Shown: positions 21,985 to 33,253 of the stretch, piece after piece | Position numbering within the stretch: position 1 is the first letter of the stretch | Layout: every line of letters begins with the position of its first letter | Origin: Ulva prolifera | Lineage: Eukaryota; Chlorophyta; Ulvophyceae; Ulvales; Ulvaceae | Assembly: GCA_023078555.1 (NCBI GenBank) | Contig: CM041199.1 | Coordinates: 62,001 to 126,000, forward strand | Reading direction: 5' to 3' | DNA length: 64,000 nucleotides | Position numbers and translations under genes: made by a program | Notes under the pieces: model-generated | What the model was told of the DNA's origin: nothing | Seen by the model: the letters and a program-made list of their open reading frames with translations, nothing else | Databases searched by the model: none

Positions 21985-24032
21985 CTACTGCTTCCATTCA
22001 TCGATGTACTTGCAGAGGCTGTCGGCAATCTGCTCTGCTGTGAAGCTCTTGCCATAGAAGGTCACGAACTTGCCCTCTGGGTCCAGGAGGTACTGCAACA
22101 GCACTGCTTCATCAGTCTGCTGGGCAGAAATACGCCACATGTGTGTGAGAGCTTGCAACTCGCTGCTCTGTGAGATGAGGTAGCACTTTGATCATATGAC
22201 AAGCAGCAGCATTTGTGGGAGAGGGAGTGGAGAGCAGCAGTCAGTCCAGCTCAGCTCCAGATCAGGGCAGAGATGAAACGAGGGAATGATGGTGGCACAT
22301 AATACTCACCCAGACTGAGCCATCACAAAAGAACAAAACACTGCAGCCAGCGGTGAGAGAGTCGGGCAGTCTAGCGGTACTGCGATGCTGGCCAGGCCAC
22401 TGCTTCCAGCACAGAACAAACCATGGGACTGCATGCAAAAGCACCACGGCGGCAGTTGCATCTGGTCATACACAGTACAGCTGAGAAGACTTGGCACGAA
22501 CAGCTCTACCTCCACACAAACCAGACACACGTTCACACAGACACACATGGGACAGTAACTCAAATCAGCATCGCAAACATTCGGATGTTCACCATTCGAC
22601 GCCCTTCAGGGCAGCGGACAAAGCACCCCACAGGGCAGACAGAAACACCTTTGATTTTGTAAAGGGTGAAATCACATGGGCACCAGCGCGTCTAGTAGAA
22701 CCAAGCCCACACTGCCAGCCAGGTGTGCTCGTCCCGGTGTTTGACACCTTCTTGCTGCAGATGTCGGAGGCGCACCATGATGATGCTGTGATCCACAAGG
22801 TAATCTGTCGGAGAATCGTTGGTCTTCATGAAGTACACCCGGAAGAGTTTGGCAACCTTCTTCACTTCCTCGAGGGACCCCCGCAGGCCGATCATCCTGG
22901 GGTGGAACTCCTGGACGTACTCCTTGATGAGCTTGGCATGGTCGCGCTCAGGATCGATCGAGATGAACACAGGCTGCACCCTGTGCTTGCTTCGCTTCTC
23001 TGCATGGCTGGCACACGGTCCGTGAAGTGGAGCAAACCTGGGTGGTCTGTGCTCTGGTCTGTGTGCCTGGACCAGGTGGTCTGGTGGACACATGCATGCG
23101 CTGAATGTTTATCCTGTTTCGTGTGTTGCTGCATTGTGGGTGGAGAATTGTGCATGTAGTGTTCATCGCATTGCGTGAGCAGGGTTGACCTCGGGGCGAG
23201 GACACTCTCTTGAATGGGTCATCTGATGTTCGATCGATGTGTGACAAATGGCTACAGGAATTTGACCAGGTGGATGGTGACCGCGGGTGCAATGAGCACT
23301 GTCATCTGGGTGGCATGTTCACCATTGCAATGCTATGCTCTCAGAGGAAACCAATATTTGTCGACCTGTGATGCCGTAACACAGATCAGCTGCAGCAGAT
23401 CAGGCACAGCAATCACTTCGTCCCGGATGACCTGGAAGACTTGTACGTCTGCGTTGAATCAGAGGCGACATCATGCAACAAGGGTGTCCATACCGACAAT
23501 ATTCAGGGCTTCTGCCAGCTTCTCCAGCTCATCTGGGCAAATGTCTGGGCAATGTGTAAAGCCGAAATACAGGACGGAGAACTCGCCATGCAGCCTGGAG
23601 CTCTGGAAAGGTTTGCCGTCACAGTCTTCGAGGGTAAACGGGCCACCAACCATTGCCTGACCGACAGATGTCTCGTATGTCTTCAGCTGCTCCGCTTTTG
23701 TCTTTTGCAGATTGTACTGTATATACACATACCCTGCGGTGGCGACGCCTAAGGTGGCTGTGACCATCATCCATGACAGCCTCGCCTGCACATATGAGGT
23801 CACTGCCAGCTCTGGCCATACATGTCGATCTTTGGAGGTGCACAGTCACACTTGAGCTGAAATTGATGTCATATCTCACGAGCAAAATCGGAATATGGCT
23901 GTGTCGTACCGCAGGAGTCGTAGGAGCCGCTGTGCCAGAGCTGTATGGCCTGTAGCCATGCCTGGACAATGCTTCACCGAGAATACATCTACCCGATTGC
24001 CTACTGATTAGATCTGAAGATTTTGCGGATCC
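21985..24032 (-). CDS. SCO1: SCO1-family cytochrome c oxidase copper chaperone (4 exons, 5' end partial)
   Basis: Exons are 24032-23910, 23785-23494, 22999-22776 and 22092-21985 (TAG). All junctions agree in phase. Exon 1 carries a mitochondrial-type leader with SRHGYRPYSSG, close to an R-x-Y-S processing site. Exon 2 opens with a single TM helix (LSWMMVTATLGVATAGYVYI), anchoring the protein in the inner membrane. The thioredoxin-like domain then gives FTLEDCDGKPF and the copper-binding CxxxC in HCPDICPDELE. Exon 3 reads VFISIDPERD and ends DYLVDHSIIM, whose His is the third copper ligand. Exon 4 reads YLLDPEGKFVTFYGKSF and ends IDEWKQ. The family delivers copper to the CuA site of cytochrome oxidase subunit II. 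Exon 1 enters after CGCTTGCAG with no ATG, so the initiator lies further upstream. GC3 is moderate, unlike the LRR and SRCR genes. Confidence 0.93.
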
Positions 24033-24640
24033 CTGCAAGCGAACATATCTTGACGGACAGAGAATGAGATTTTGCAGCGTCCACAGCTGACGTGAACAAG
24101 CCTACATCATCACCTGACCAGAAGATCAGCCGGTGGGGGTGTATCCCGTGCAAGGTATAGGCACCTGACTGAGCTGATTGCAATTAGATTGTAATAGCGA
24201 CGTCAGCTGGCACTGGACTCGTCTTGACGCTCGCCACATCCTCGCTGAGTTGACGTCGACGACAGTCCTGAACAGCTGCGCGAACACTACCTCTCAGAGA
24301 GAAACATCAGAAGCAGCAACCTAGCTCATGCGCATAAATGATGGCTAAGAACCGTCAACACAGGCCCGAAATTGCGGCTATCGACGATCAGCGCTAGGTA
24401 CAGGCGCAGTGCAAACGATTGGCACACACTGAACCACACATCAGCGGCGATGCAAGCTGACAAACATTTCCACAATTGATTGTTTACATTCGTTGCCTGA
24501 CCACAGCCCTTGCCCGCGGACTGGGCATGCGGCGTTTCGGGACACAGAGTGCTCGCCACGCCCCATGCATGTCGCAGAACACCCATCCATCACCCTCAAC
24601 GGCACCTGAGTCACTTCGGCCTGGGTCACCCCCACTCCCT
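24033..24640. other. Upstream of SCO1
   Basis: The SCO1 initiator exon and promoter are expected here on the minus strand but were not identified. AT-richer; no other feature seen. Confidence 0.4.
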
Positions 24641-25500
24641 CTCATGGGGGCCGGCCTGCCCACTCAGCCACCCACACAGCTGCGCCAGCACGGCCCGCGC
24701 GCTGCACGTGCACCATGTTCGACCCTGGATCCCCTCCAGCGATCGCAGCGTCGACGCTTGCCACCACGCCGCCACTCTTGCCGCGCGCACTGGGCCCCAC
24801 ATCGTGCCCCGTCCAAAGCAACAGCTCGACCTGCTCTGCCACACAAATTCGCTGCTGCCCTGGCCTCCGCCGCGCCCGCTCTGCAGAGATCTCCCACGAC
24901 GCCTGGGCGCCGGAGCGATAGCCGTGGATGCGCCCACCAAGACTGGAGTAGCCCACCTGGTGCTTTGTCTTGCGATAGCGCGAGGCTCTTATGAAACACC
25001 CGTAGACACCTTCCCCGCCTCACGTACGGGGCTGCTCTTGCGGCCTCTTGAGCCCCTCGGCAGGCAGCCGGCGCCGCGCCCTGCCCCACGCCACACCCGC
25101 GGGGACCTCCGCACCCGCCCTCAGGCCTGGAGCGGCCGCTGCAAACTGCGCAGCAGCACTCGCAGCAGTCGGCCCCGTCACAGCTTGCGCCCATACGCAT
25201 CTGGTCAGCCCCCCCCCCGCCCACGACGTTGCAGGGCCCCTCATCGCTGCAATATCTTTGCGGCAGGTATATATTAATTCGTATTAACGATCTTCCTGGG
25301 GGCGCCAGTGATACATGATGTGTGCGTCTCGTGCACTCACTCGCTGGCCGCATCCAGCGCACGTGCCGCAGCTCTCAGTGACAGCATGCATGGCGCACCG
25401 CGGCAGCTGGCCGGAACCAGCGCAACCAGCGCGGCTGCGCCGGCGCAGGCGCAGAAGCCGGGCCAGTCGCCCTGGTCCCGCTCATGCATAGCCGCACAAA
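24641..25500 (-). CDS. Possible GC-rich multi-exon gene, unrecognised
   Basis: This is an isolated GC-rich block with coding-like third positions on the minus strand. Three candidate exons are seen. One near 25,500-25,367 encodes an Ala-rich stretch (GAAALVALVPASC) and ends at a strong donor GTGAGT. One runs from about 25,245 after ATATTGCAG to a GTACGT donor near 25,025. One runs from about 24,957 after CACCAG, starts VGYSSLGGRIHGYRSGAQ, contains VAEQVELLLWTGHDVGP and ends near 24,713 before GTGCAC. The phases of exons 2 and 3 do not agree in the frames I prefer, so at least one boundary is wrong. No domain is recognised. Confidence 0.3.
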
Positions 25501-25633
25501 GCACAAGCGAAGCAAATCACCATGGTGACCGCGGCATGCATGGGGACGCATCATGGCTGCAGCCTAGGCATGTGCACCCATGCATGGGTACACACGCATG
25601 CACACACGCATGCACTCACAAGCTCTGCGTGTA

Positions 25634-25696
25634 TGTGGCAATCCAGTGATATGGCCGCTATATATATGTATATATATATACCACTGGATTGCCACA
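25634..25696. repeat. Hairpin element, copy 1
   Basis: Perfect 15-bp arms TGTGGCAATCCAGTG / CACTGGATTGCCACA enclose ATATGGCCGC and a (TA)n-like loop. Confidence 0.85.
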
Positions 25697-25910
25697 GTGT
25701 AGCAAGAACAGACGCACAGCTCCTGCACGGTCTTCGACAACGCAGCCAGCGATCTCTGCGTCTGTATGATGGTGTACATACCGTTCAGCCGCCCGGCATG
25801 CCCGTGCTGGTCCCGCTGCTGGGATAAAATTGTTAACGTGGGCAAGCTTTGGCAGCGGAGATCTGAGGCTGCAGCCATGGCCAGTCCTCCAGCTCTAGTG
25901 GTCCCAGGTT

Positions 25911-25957
25911 TTGTGGCAGTCCAGTGGTGTAACGGCCATATCACTGGACTGCCACAA
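25911..25957. repeat. Hairpin element, copy 2 (inverted)
   Basis: Perfect 16-bp arms TTGTGGCAGTCCAGTG / CACTGGACTGCCACAA enclose a short loop containing GGCCATAT. Reverse-complemented, it matches copy 1 except for the TA expansion. Confidence 0.85.
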
Positions 25958-26439
25958 CCTCTCCCCGCTTGCTGGCCTTCCAGAATGCTGGCCTGGGCGT
26001 GCAGGTGTAGAATCTTTCACTGTAGCTACCCTATAGGGGCCACCGGGAGTCAAGTGGATTCTTTACTTAAGTGAAGAACTCTTTAAAACCTGAATTTACT
26101 GAGCCGAATTTGGTAGTGCAGGCCTAAGGACCAGGGTCCTATAGTATACAGGCCCCGGGTTTCTTGTCGGGAATCTCCGTGCCAGTCTGCTCCCTTCGCC
26201 GGTGACAGTAGCCACTGAACTGTGGTTCCCGTCGTGTGCTGATTGTCAAGGGGGGGTCCAAGTGTGCTGTTGTGCTATCATGATGCATCTACAGTGCATG
26301 GCAATGCAGACCATCGCATGCCTTTTCGATGCGACACATGCCGGCTTCACATGTAGGGCAGTGGTCCAGCTGCAGATACTCACACCTGTGCTCGTCCGAT
26401 GACCTCACGCCGCTCACGGGCCACCCGGCTTGAGCGGCG

Positions 26440-26996
26440 CTGCGCACCCGCCCGGGCTGCGTGGTGGGCAGTTTCCGCTGCGTGTGCGCTCGCAGCCTCG
26501 TCCGCTTTATTGTGGTGACGGCTCGGGCGTGCCGCGTTTCGCTGGTGTCTTCCACGTGCGCCTGTGTGTGGCCCGCCGTTGGGGCGCGGCCGGGTGGTTT
26601 GGGCGGGCTGGGCTGGCCTCTGGGGGTTGCGGGTGTGGGTTTGCGGTCGGGTGGGGTGGTGTGCGCGGGCTGGGGTTGGGGGGTTGTGCTGGGGGAGGCG
26701 GGGGCCTCCCCGGGCTGGGGGTTGTTGCGGTCTCGCTGTTTGTTTGCTGGGCGGCCTTGGCTGCTTGTGCTTCCGGGGCTCGTGCGCCTTGCTGTTGGGC
26801 GGGGTTCGGGTGGGGATGGGCGTGTGGGCATGGGCGTGTGTGTGGTTGTGTGGCCGTGTCGCTGTGTCCGGCGCGGGTGCTGCCGTTGCGTGGGTGTTTT
26901 GGTGTGCGCTTCGTGTGGCTTGCTGCGTGGTGTGCGTTTCCCCTGCTTCTTGCTTGCGGTGCTACCTGCCTCGCTTGCTTTGTCCTTGTAACACAC
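26440..26996 (+). repeat. R2-family GT-rich retroposon-like repeat (longest copy)
   Basis: The 3' 230 bp align by eye with 31118-31362: GGGCTC..GCGCC, a (GTGTGTG)-rich middle, GTGGCTTG(C/T)TGCGTGG, GCGGTGCTACCTGCC and GCTTGCTTTGTCCTTG followed by TAACACA. Coding frames here are compositional. Confidence 0.75.
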
Positions 26997-27348
26997 CTGT
27001 GCTTGTCATTGCTCAGCTGTTTTTCAGAAGTGTGGATGGGCACATACACACACGGCAAAGGAATGATGCTCTAAAACTCCACGTCACCTAATGTTATGAT
27101 CATCGGCTTGAGCATATCAAGGTAGCACATTCGGATTGCCTGACGAGCAGCAGCTGCTGCTTGATTCAACGGGAATGCCCCTGAGACCGCCGACACCGTG
27201 TTTCCTCAAGTTTTGTCCTTTCTGACCGGATGTGGAACCCTAAATTAGGACGCATCAACATGGTCATGTGTGTTCAGCCCCTCAACCTTGCAAGGTTGCA
27301 TGCTTGGACGGTCTTCAATTGACACTGTTTGGGTCGAGGCCGCCTACT

Positions 27349-27484
27349 AGCACAGAAGGAGGCCCTGTAAGTTGCGTACGGTGGTCTGAGGGGGGTTTCC
27401 AGGTGGTGTGCCCCTTCGGCATATGTGGTCCCGTTAACTCGGAGCTGTCAATGCCCAATGGGATACGGTCAGATTTACTTTACT
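27349..27484 (+). repeat. R1-family repeat, long copy
   Basis: It begins AGCACAGAAGGAGGCCCTGT, continues GTTGCGTACGGTGGTCTGAG and reaches the common core and TTTACTTTAC tail. The same arrangement is found at 35639-35789. Confidence 0.9.
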
Positions 27485-27495
27485 AGTGGCACGTA

Positions 27496-27516
27496 CCACT
27501 GGGTAGTACCCAGTGG
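27496..27516. repeat. 21-nt perfect palindrome beside an R1 tail
   Basis: Arms CCACTGGGTA / TACCCAGTGG around a single G, 11 bp after the R1 copy. Confidence 0.8.
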
Positions 27517-28155
27517 ACGGGCCATATGGCGCGGCATCTGCACAGCTGGGGAGTGCATATGCACCAGTGCACACGTACGGGTGCTCTCGAGGACATCAGC
27601 TGAGCTCAATGGTCGGCATTCGACACAGCCGACGCAGAGCTGCGCGATTGTGAGGGCTCCGTCTCAACTTCGCGCCGCACAGCTGTACAAGCTTGGAGAA
27701 GGCCTCGAAAGAGAAGATTCCCTGTCGCCTGTGCACGCGCGCGCCGGTCATGACGTGGTCATACGTGTCCGTCGAACGGCATGCTTCGATTTGCAAATTG
27801 TCATTGCAGCAACACTGTAAATGTATGTGGAATAATATTGTACAATGAGCACTTTTCCGTGACTGAGAGTCAGCCGTACACCTGATGGCCATCTATAGGG
27901 ACGTCGGGAGAACCGAGCAGCCTCCGGACCAGTCCTGTTGAGAGCGACAGTAGGGATCATTTGCGTCATTGCTGGGGCTCTGAATTGTTGTGTCAGACGA
28001 GGTGTGTGCCTGCTGTTGGCTTTGCTACGTTGGAGCTGGTATGCAAATCACGAAAGCGCATCTGTTTCGAATATGGCATATTCGCAGCCCCAGATGTCAA
28101 TGCGGGCGATAGGCCACATCTCAAGGATTCTCGTTGCAGAGGCTCGTCAACTGCG

Positions 28156-29194
28156 ATGGGATGCTACTGTGGGCTCGAAACGCAAGCCAACCGGGTGAAG
28201 TGGCTGGTCGCAGCAGTGCTGTTTACTTTGGCATGGGCATGCTTGACAATAACATCCACGATCGAGAGCAGCTGCTACAAAGAAAATCCGGATGCAATGG
28301 GTACGATTTTAACTCTATCACCAATCAGTATGTGTGCGCTGCCGCGACCCCCGCCTGCACGCTTGCAGCGAGCCACACCGCTGACTTTGTCAGAGGGAAT
28401 GTGCTACACCGCTTGCTGAATGTCGTGCTTCACCTCCCAATCTTTTCTGCTCGGCTACTGATGCACGACATCCGCATGCGGCCGCACAGGACCAGCTTTG
28501 AGGCACGGCTGCTTCAGCCCGAGATGAAACGGAACTGCTCGCATGTCCCTGCTTCACGAAACGAAGTAACCACTCGGATGCGTTATTGTTTGTAGTATTC
28601 CGATGGTATCATATCGTGCCACATGCATTGCAGCTTTGTGAGCTGCACACAGAGAATGCACGGAAGCTGTGCAGGCTCACAATCACTTGGCATCAATATG
28701 TGCTTGTAGGAAGTGTGTATGCGCATGAGCTTCACACAGTATGCATTGCGCATTCGTCTGTGCCTATTCAGAGGCACTCAACATGAGACGTACTGCCCTG
28801 CAGGCTGCTTGATCCACCCAGAGTCACGCGCTGACTGCATTGACCAGAAGGAAGCCCTTGCACGCTGCATCGCGGACAAAATGCCGCTGTGTGGACTCCT
28901 GGGATTCGCATTCCTAGTTCTCATCATCGCGGCGCCTATTCCACTCTGTATGATGTGCTGTTGTGGGCAGCCTCCATCGCAGGTGCAGCTCCTTCTTCCA
29001 GCCTCAGGTTCATTCATTCATGTCCAGCAGACCTGGCAGCGTCCTCCGATCTCGTCCAAGCAGGCTGCATCTATTCACTCTCACTGTGTGTGCAGACTTG
29101 GCGAGTGCAGAGCGTGGCAGCCCCAGTGTATCCACCATCAGCGCAACCCGTAAGGGACCAAGACGACTCCCAGCAACCGCTGCTGCTCGTATAG
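28156..29194 (+). CDS. Small two-TM cysteine-rich membrane protein (3 exons)
   Basis: Exons 28156-28327, 28804-28982 and 29096-29194 (TAG) give 149 residues with both junctions in phase. The donors are GTATGTG and GTGCAG and the acceptors CCTGCAG and GTGCAG. A short Cys-containing N-terminus (MGCYCG) is followed by a first TM helix (about 16-35, WLVAAVLFTLAWACLTI). A 50-residue loop with four to five Cys (SSCYKENPD, CLIHPESRADC, ARC) follows. The second TM helix is at about 86-108 (LLGFAFLVLIIAAPIPL), running into MMCCCGQPP. The tail ends APVYPPSAQPV, then DSQQPLLLV, which contains acidic dileucine-like and proline/tyrosine signals. I do not recognise the family. The frame is open upstream of the chosen ATG, so a longer N-terminus is possible. 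Confidence 0.58.
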
Positions 29195-30993
29195 CAGCCG
29201 CTGCTAGCCGTACAGCAGCGCTGAACCTAGTCGCCTAGCAGCTGCTGTCCACTCTGCAGCAGTGCTGGGGACCAGTGTTCCTTGCACCGCAAAACGGATA
29301 CGAAACAATGACCTGCGGCCACAACTGCCTCCCGAGGAGGATGTGGAACTGCAGAATTAAATCTTGTCACACCTGTGAAGTGAGGAGGTCTCAGCCAGTG
29401 TTTAGTTCAGCTGCTGTGACCTGTGTATGCTCACGTTGCCACTGCAGCGGAGGCCGGTACCAACCCGAAGCTGTGTTACCAGGGCAGAGGAAGCGAATCA
29501 AGTCCGACTTCAGCATCCATCACACCCAGCGGAACTATCTGCCAACATGAAGCTGCGCCGTGACGTCTGGCTGATGGCGTGGCCGGTGGCGTGTGGAGTC
29601 CACACACTGGGCTGCTGAAGGGCCCAGCGGGCTGCGAGTGGGCTCGGCTGCCCTGTGGTTTTCTCGTGGCTGTAGATCGTGGCATGTGCAGTTGGAATGC
29701 AGCTCCGTGCTGCTGCGCTGCCTGGCTGTCATGTCACCTCTGCGAGCTGCCTGTAGGCCTACACTCTACCCTTCCGCCGATCCTGGAGGCTCAGTCTGGC
29801 CACCGCCCCTCTCGAGTCTGAGCGGCCGGCAGTCCGTGGAAGGAGAAGTGTCGCTGATAGCCCCGTCAGCTGTTTTTGTGAAGAGCTTTCGATGAGGGTG
29901 ATAGCCTGACTAGCTTGATGTTGTGAACGTGTCTTGTGGGAGTGCTGCACGGTGGTGTCTGTCAGCTCGGAGGGATGCATGCTGGGCACCTCTCGCCCAG
30001 CTGCAAGGGAACGACCGCAGCTGTGCAGCACGGGCAGTCTGTAGTATCTTGACATCTCTAGTTTGTTCATAGTATGAGTTAAAATAGCCACTCGCTGTGG
30101 CTGCTGCGACGCCTGGAACCTCGTCGAGAAGGCCTGATACAGCTCTTCTGAGGGTGAGGTTGACACACATACTGTCTATGACCTGCGGCCTGAGCCCGGT
30201 AGTGCAGCAGGCGGCCGACATCGCCGTCCTGCTGTGGCTTGTATGTGCTGTCTGATGTGGTGTATCCAATGCCCTGTATCCGATGACATCTGCACACGCA
30301 CAGGAGGCAGCATCACATGCTTGCAGCACACAGCACATGAACCTGACTCCTCGGTCTCGGGCAGTATTTCGTCCATGCACAAGCATGTCCCGGGCGGTCT
30401 GCGTCCCAGATGTCCTTGTGTCTGACTTCGTGGTGGGGATGACTGTGAGTAGAATCGCTGGCCCGTGCAGAGAGCCTGCAGTGTGGCTGCTGCTTGGGCG
30501 CGCATAATGTACTTCTCTTTGGGGCGCTGGCCCACAGGTGAGCGCACTGCATGTAGAGAGAATAAGGATATATGCTTGGAAGCTCCGTGAGCACCTCTTA
30601 TACCTCGTCGTAGACATGATGCAACTGTGTGCTGTGCTGCGCTGGCTTCAGGTGCAGCTGTTAAGATCCCCTGTGTCATGTCTGTGGAACACAGCTACAA
30701 ATGTCTGTGGAACACAAACACAACTGTACAATTCTGATGACACGTGGAACCAATGATCTTATAAGAACTACCCTCGGGGTAATGCTCAGCACAAAGTCCT
30801 CCTGTGTGGTCGTCTACGCCACCTTCACTCGACGCAGTTCGAGCGGCGCACGCCACCCTGTGTCACTTTCCTGTCAAACGTGCGGATTCTGTTGCCTGGA
30901 CCAGCTGCAAGGATCTTCGAACGTCATGCAGCGGCGATTGAACCAACTGCTTGGGCCAGCGCCCCGTACTGCATAATGCTGAATCTGTACACA

Positions 30994-31075
30994 CGGCATA
31001 TGTGGTCCCGTTAATTCGGAGTTGTCAATGTCCAATAGGATACGGCTCAGTAAATTCAGATTTACTTTACTTTAC
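30994..31075 (+). repeat. R1-family retroposon tail
   Basis: The copy carries the core GTTAATTCGGAGTTGTCAAT and GGATACGGCTCAGTAAATTC and ends in TTTACTTTACTTTAC. An R2 copy begins about 40 bp downstream. Confidence 0.9.
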
Positions 31076-31117
31076 ACTGCATTCACTCCAGTGACATGCA
31101 CACGCAGGATGCCTTTC

Positions 31118-31362
31118 GGGGCTCTTGCGCCTGGCTGGTGGGCGGGGTACAGGTGGCGGTGAGCGAGTGGGTGTGCCTGTGGGTGTTGGGTGGGATGCTT
31201 ATGTGTGGTCGTGTGTGTGGCTGTGTGGCTGTGGCAGGCGCGAGTGCTGGCGGTGCGTGGGTGTGTCGGTGTGTGATGCGTGTGGCTTGTTGCGTGGTGT
31301 GCGGTTCCCCTGGTTGCTGCTCGCGGTGCTACCTGCCTTGCTTGCTTTGTCCTTGTTACACA
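31118..31362 (+). repeat. R2-family repeat
   Basis: It matches the 3' 230 bp of the copy at 26440-26996, including GCGGTGCTACCTGCC and TTTGTCCTTG followed by TTACACAG. Confidence 0.8.
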
Positions 31363-33082
31363 GGATGTCTGCAGGTGCACTCACAGGGCAGAGTGGCCGA
31401 GGGGTCCGGAAGCCTGCTACACGCTGTACCCAATGCAACATCGACTCGCGGACGCATGGGCCCGAGCACTGAGTCTCGGCCAGGAGTGACAATTTGAAGA
31501 TGCCAACGCAAGGGCCAAGATCAGAGCATTGTCGTCGCACATACCCACACACGAGCGGCACAGGGCATTCTGCGTAACCTCACCATGTTTGTCGTGTGGC
31601 GGTATGTGTGTGTATGCGGAGGCTGCAGCGGCGGGGTTGGTTGTTACTGTTCGGCGGTGGTACACGGCTAGGGCTGCCGAATTACAATTGAGCCATAGTT
31701 GAGCAGGATTTGCAGAGATTTGGGCTGTTGCAGTTAAGCATTAAGCAGCACATGATACGAATCCAAAGTCGAGTTTAGTCCTGTGCACCTACATTTTACA
31801 TCACGAGGCCTGAAAACGTTGAAAATGTACATGGTATAATGCGGCGCCTCAGTTGCGGCCTGCTCATGGCTGGCGGTCACAGAATTGCATCCGCATGCAG
31901 TTCTACGATCGACTGCCTCATCGCACAACATACGCAGTGGCGGGCAAGTGCCGGATGTGGGCTGGATGGCTGGCATGGCTCAGTGGCGATGGCATCAATG
32001 GCGCAGGCCGTGTCGCCCCGGCCCCGCAGCGTACACACTGACAACAACCGTCAATACACAGCACTGCAGCCCGGTCCGTGATGTGGTGGAGCGTGAGGCC
32101 CATGTGCACAGATGTGGAGCTGCTCTGCAGCCTCTTTAATGTGGTCTTTGCAATACACGCGCAAAACACAAGTCTGCGACTTTGTCTTGCTCGTCGTAAC
32201 ACTGCTGGTGTGCACTCTCACAGCACAGCACAGCACATCACAGCAGCAGCGCCACACGGCCAGGCAACGGCCTATGTGATGGCCTCCGCAGCCACCTCCC
32301 ACAAAGTATCTTCACACCTAACAGTTCACTTGTGGCCACCCTCCTAAGGCCGCAGGCAGCGTGTCTGAGAACCAGGCTTGGGCCACTTCCTCTCACATGC
32401 GCGGCAGGCGCGTCGCGAGCAAGCAATGCGCAGACATCACGATCCCCATCTGTGACCCAGCACTGCTCTCACCCCAGCACTGCCTGCAGCCACACGACTC
32501 GAGTGCAAACTTTGATGATGTACACACGATCCACAATCACGGCTGCAGCTTTCGGTCGGCACCCAGCACTGCCGATACACACGCGACCGCTGCGCACACA
32601 CGCAAACACAGAGTGGCAATGCCTTGAGCTGTTTATTTCAAAAGCATCTGTCACGTTTGGCGTCATGCCTGACGCCCTTGAGCCAAGAGAAGCAGGCCCT
32701 CAAACGACGGTCAGGGTTGCAGCCGGGAGGACCTTGTGGCCACGGCCGCAGGTTTGGGGAGAGAAGGACGGGCAACGGCTGCGGCTGCTCCAGAAGAATC
32801 CATACCCACAGATTCCTGGCCACGACAAACACACGCGGACGCCACGCCGCGGTCACACGCGCCTGAGAGGCCACACCGCTCCTGCCTGTCCCAAAACCAA
32901 CGGCAAGTGGGCACCACAGAGCGTGCTCATGCGTTCTTTGCAGCTGAATCACTACCACGCCATCGCTCCGATACGTCTCCAGCTGCCCCATTGGAAGGAG
33001 GGCGTGCGAGCCGCTCACAAACAGCCGAAGCCAGCCTCCCACTGCTCCCCTCCCACCACAACCCAATTTGTGGCAACAGCGC

Positions 33083-33107
33083 GGGGGGGGAGGGGGGGGG
33101 GAGGGGG
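33083..33107. other. G-run with G-quadruplex potential
   Basis: Three long G tracts (8, 10 and 5 G) are separated by single A or GA on the plus strand. They lie in the 3' flank of the bZIP gene. Confidence 0.6.
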
Positions 33108-33253
33108 CACGTGAACTCAGCGCGGCGGTCCCACGAGCCCCCCGCAGCTGCCTGCGGACCCCAGCAGCCACCATTAAATAGCGCGCCCCATGACCGCGGC
33201 GTCAACACGCAGCGTGGCGGCGACATGAGCCCCACAACTCCGCCGGAGGGCCC

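Larger units (their letters stand above)
25501..28155. other. Repeat-rich region, no resolved gene
   Basis: It contains two related hairpins (25634 and 25911), a long GT-rich R2 repeat, an R1 repeat and a 21-nt palindrome. A frame on the minus strand between the hairpins (RLNGMYTIIQTQRSLAALSK) looks protein-like but cannot be placed in a gene. Long open frames at 26,290-27,090 on both strands are products of the GT-rich repeat. Confidence 0.45.
29195..33253. other. Gene-poor region with repeats
   Basis: No gene is confidently supported. Minus-strand frames between 30,620 and 29,760 read partly protein-like in two competing frames (for example SGLLDEVPGVAAATASGYF) but have no domain. 31,700-32,300 shows nothing clear. 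32,640-33,170 is GC-rich 3' flank of the bZIP gene with a long G-run at 33083-33107. One R1 and one R2 copy are present. Confidence 0.45.

Noticed and set aside
25701..25860. ESCRT-like helical exon between the two hairpins
   Set aside because: The resemblance was only general helical composition; no aligned motif and no splice chain.
26289..27091. Several long ORFs on both strands
   Set aside because: Generated by the GT-rich R2 repeat. Translations are Trp/Gly/Val- or Pro/Thr/His-rich, as expected from such repeats.
32332..33174. Overlapping 260- and 178-codon ORFs
   Set aside because: No domain, opposite strands, apparent starts not tied to ATG plus splice evidence, and the segment lies in the 3' flank of the bZIP gene.
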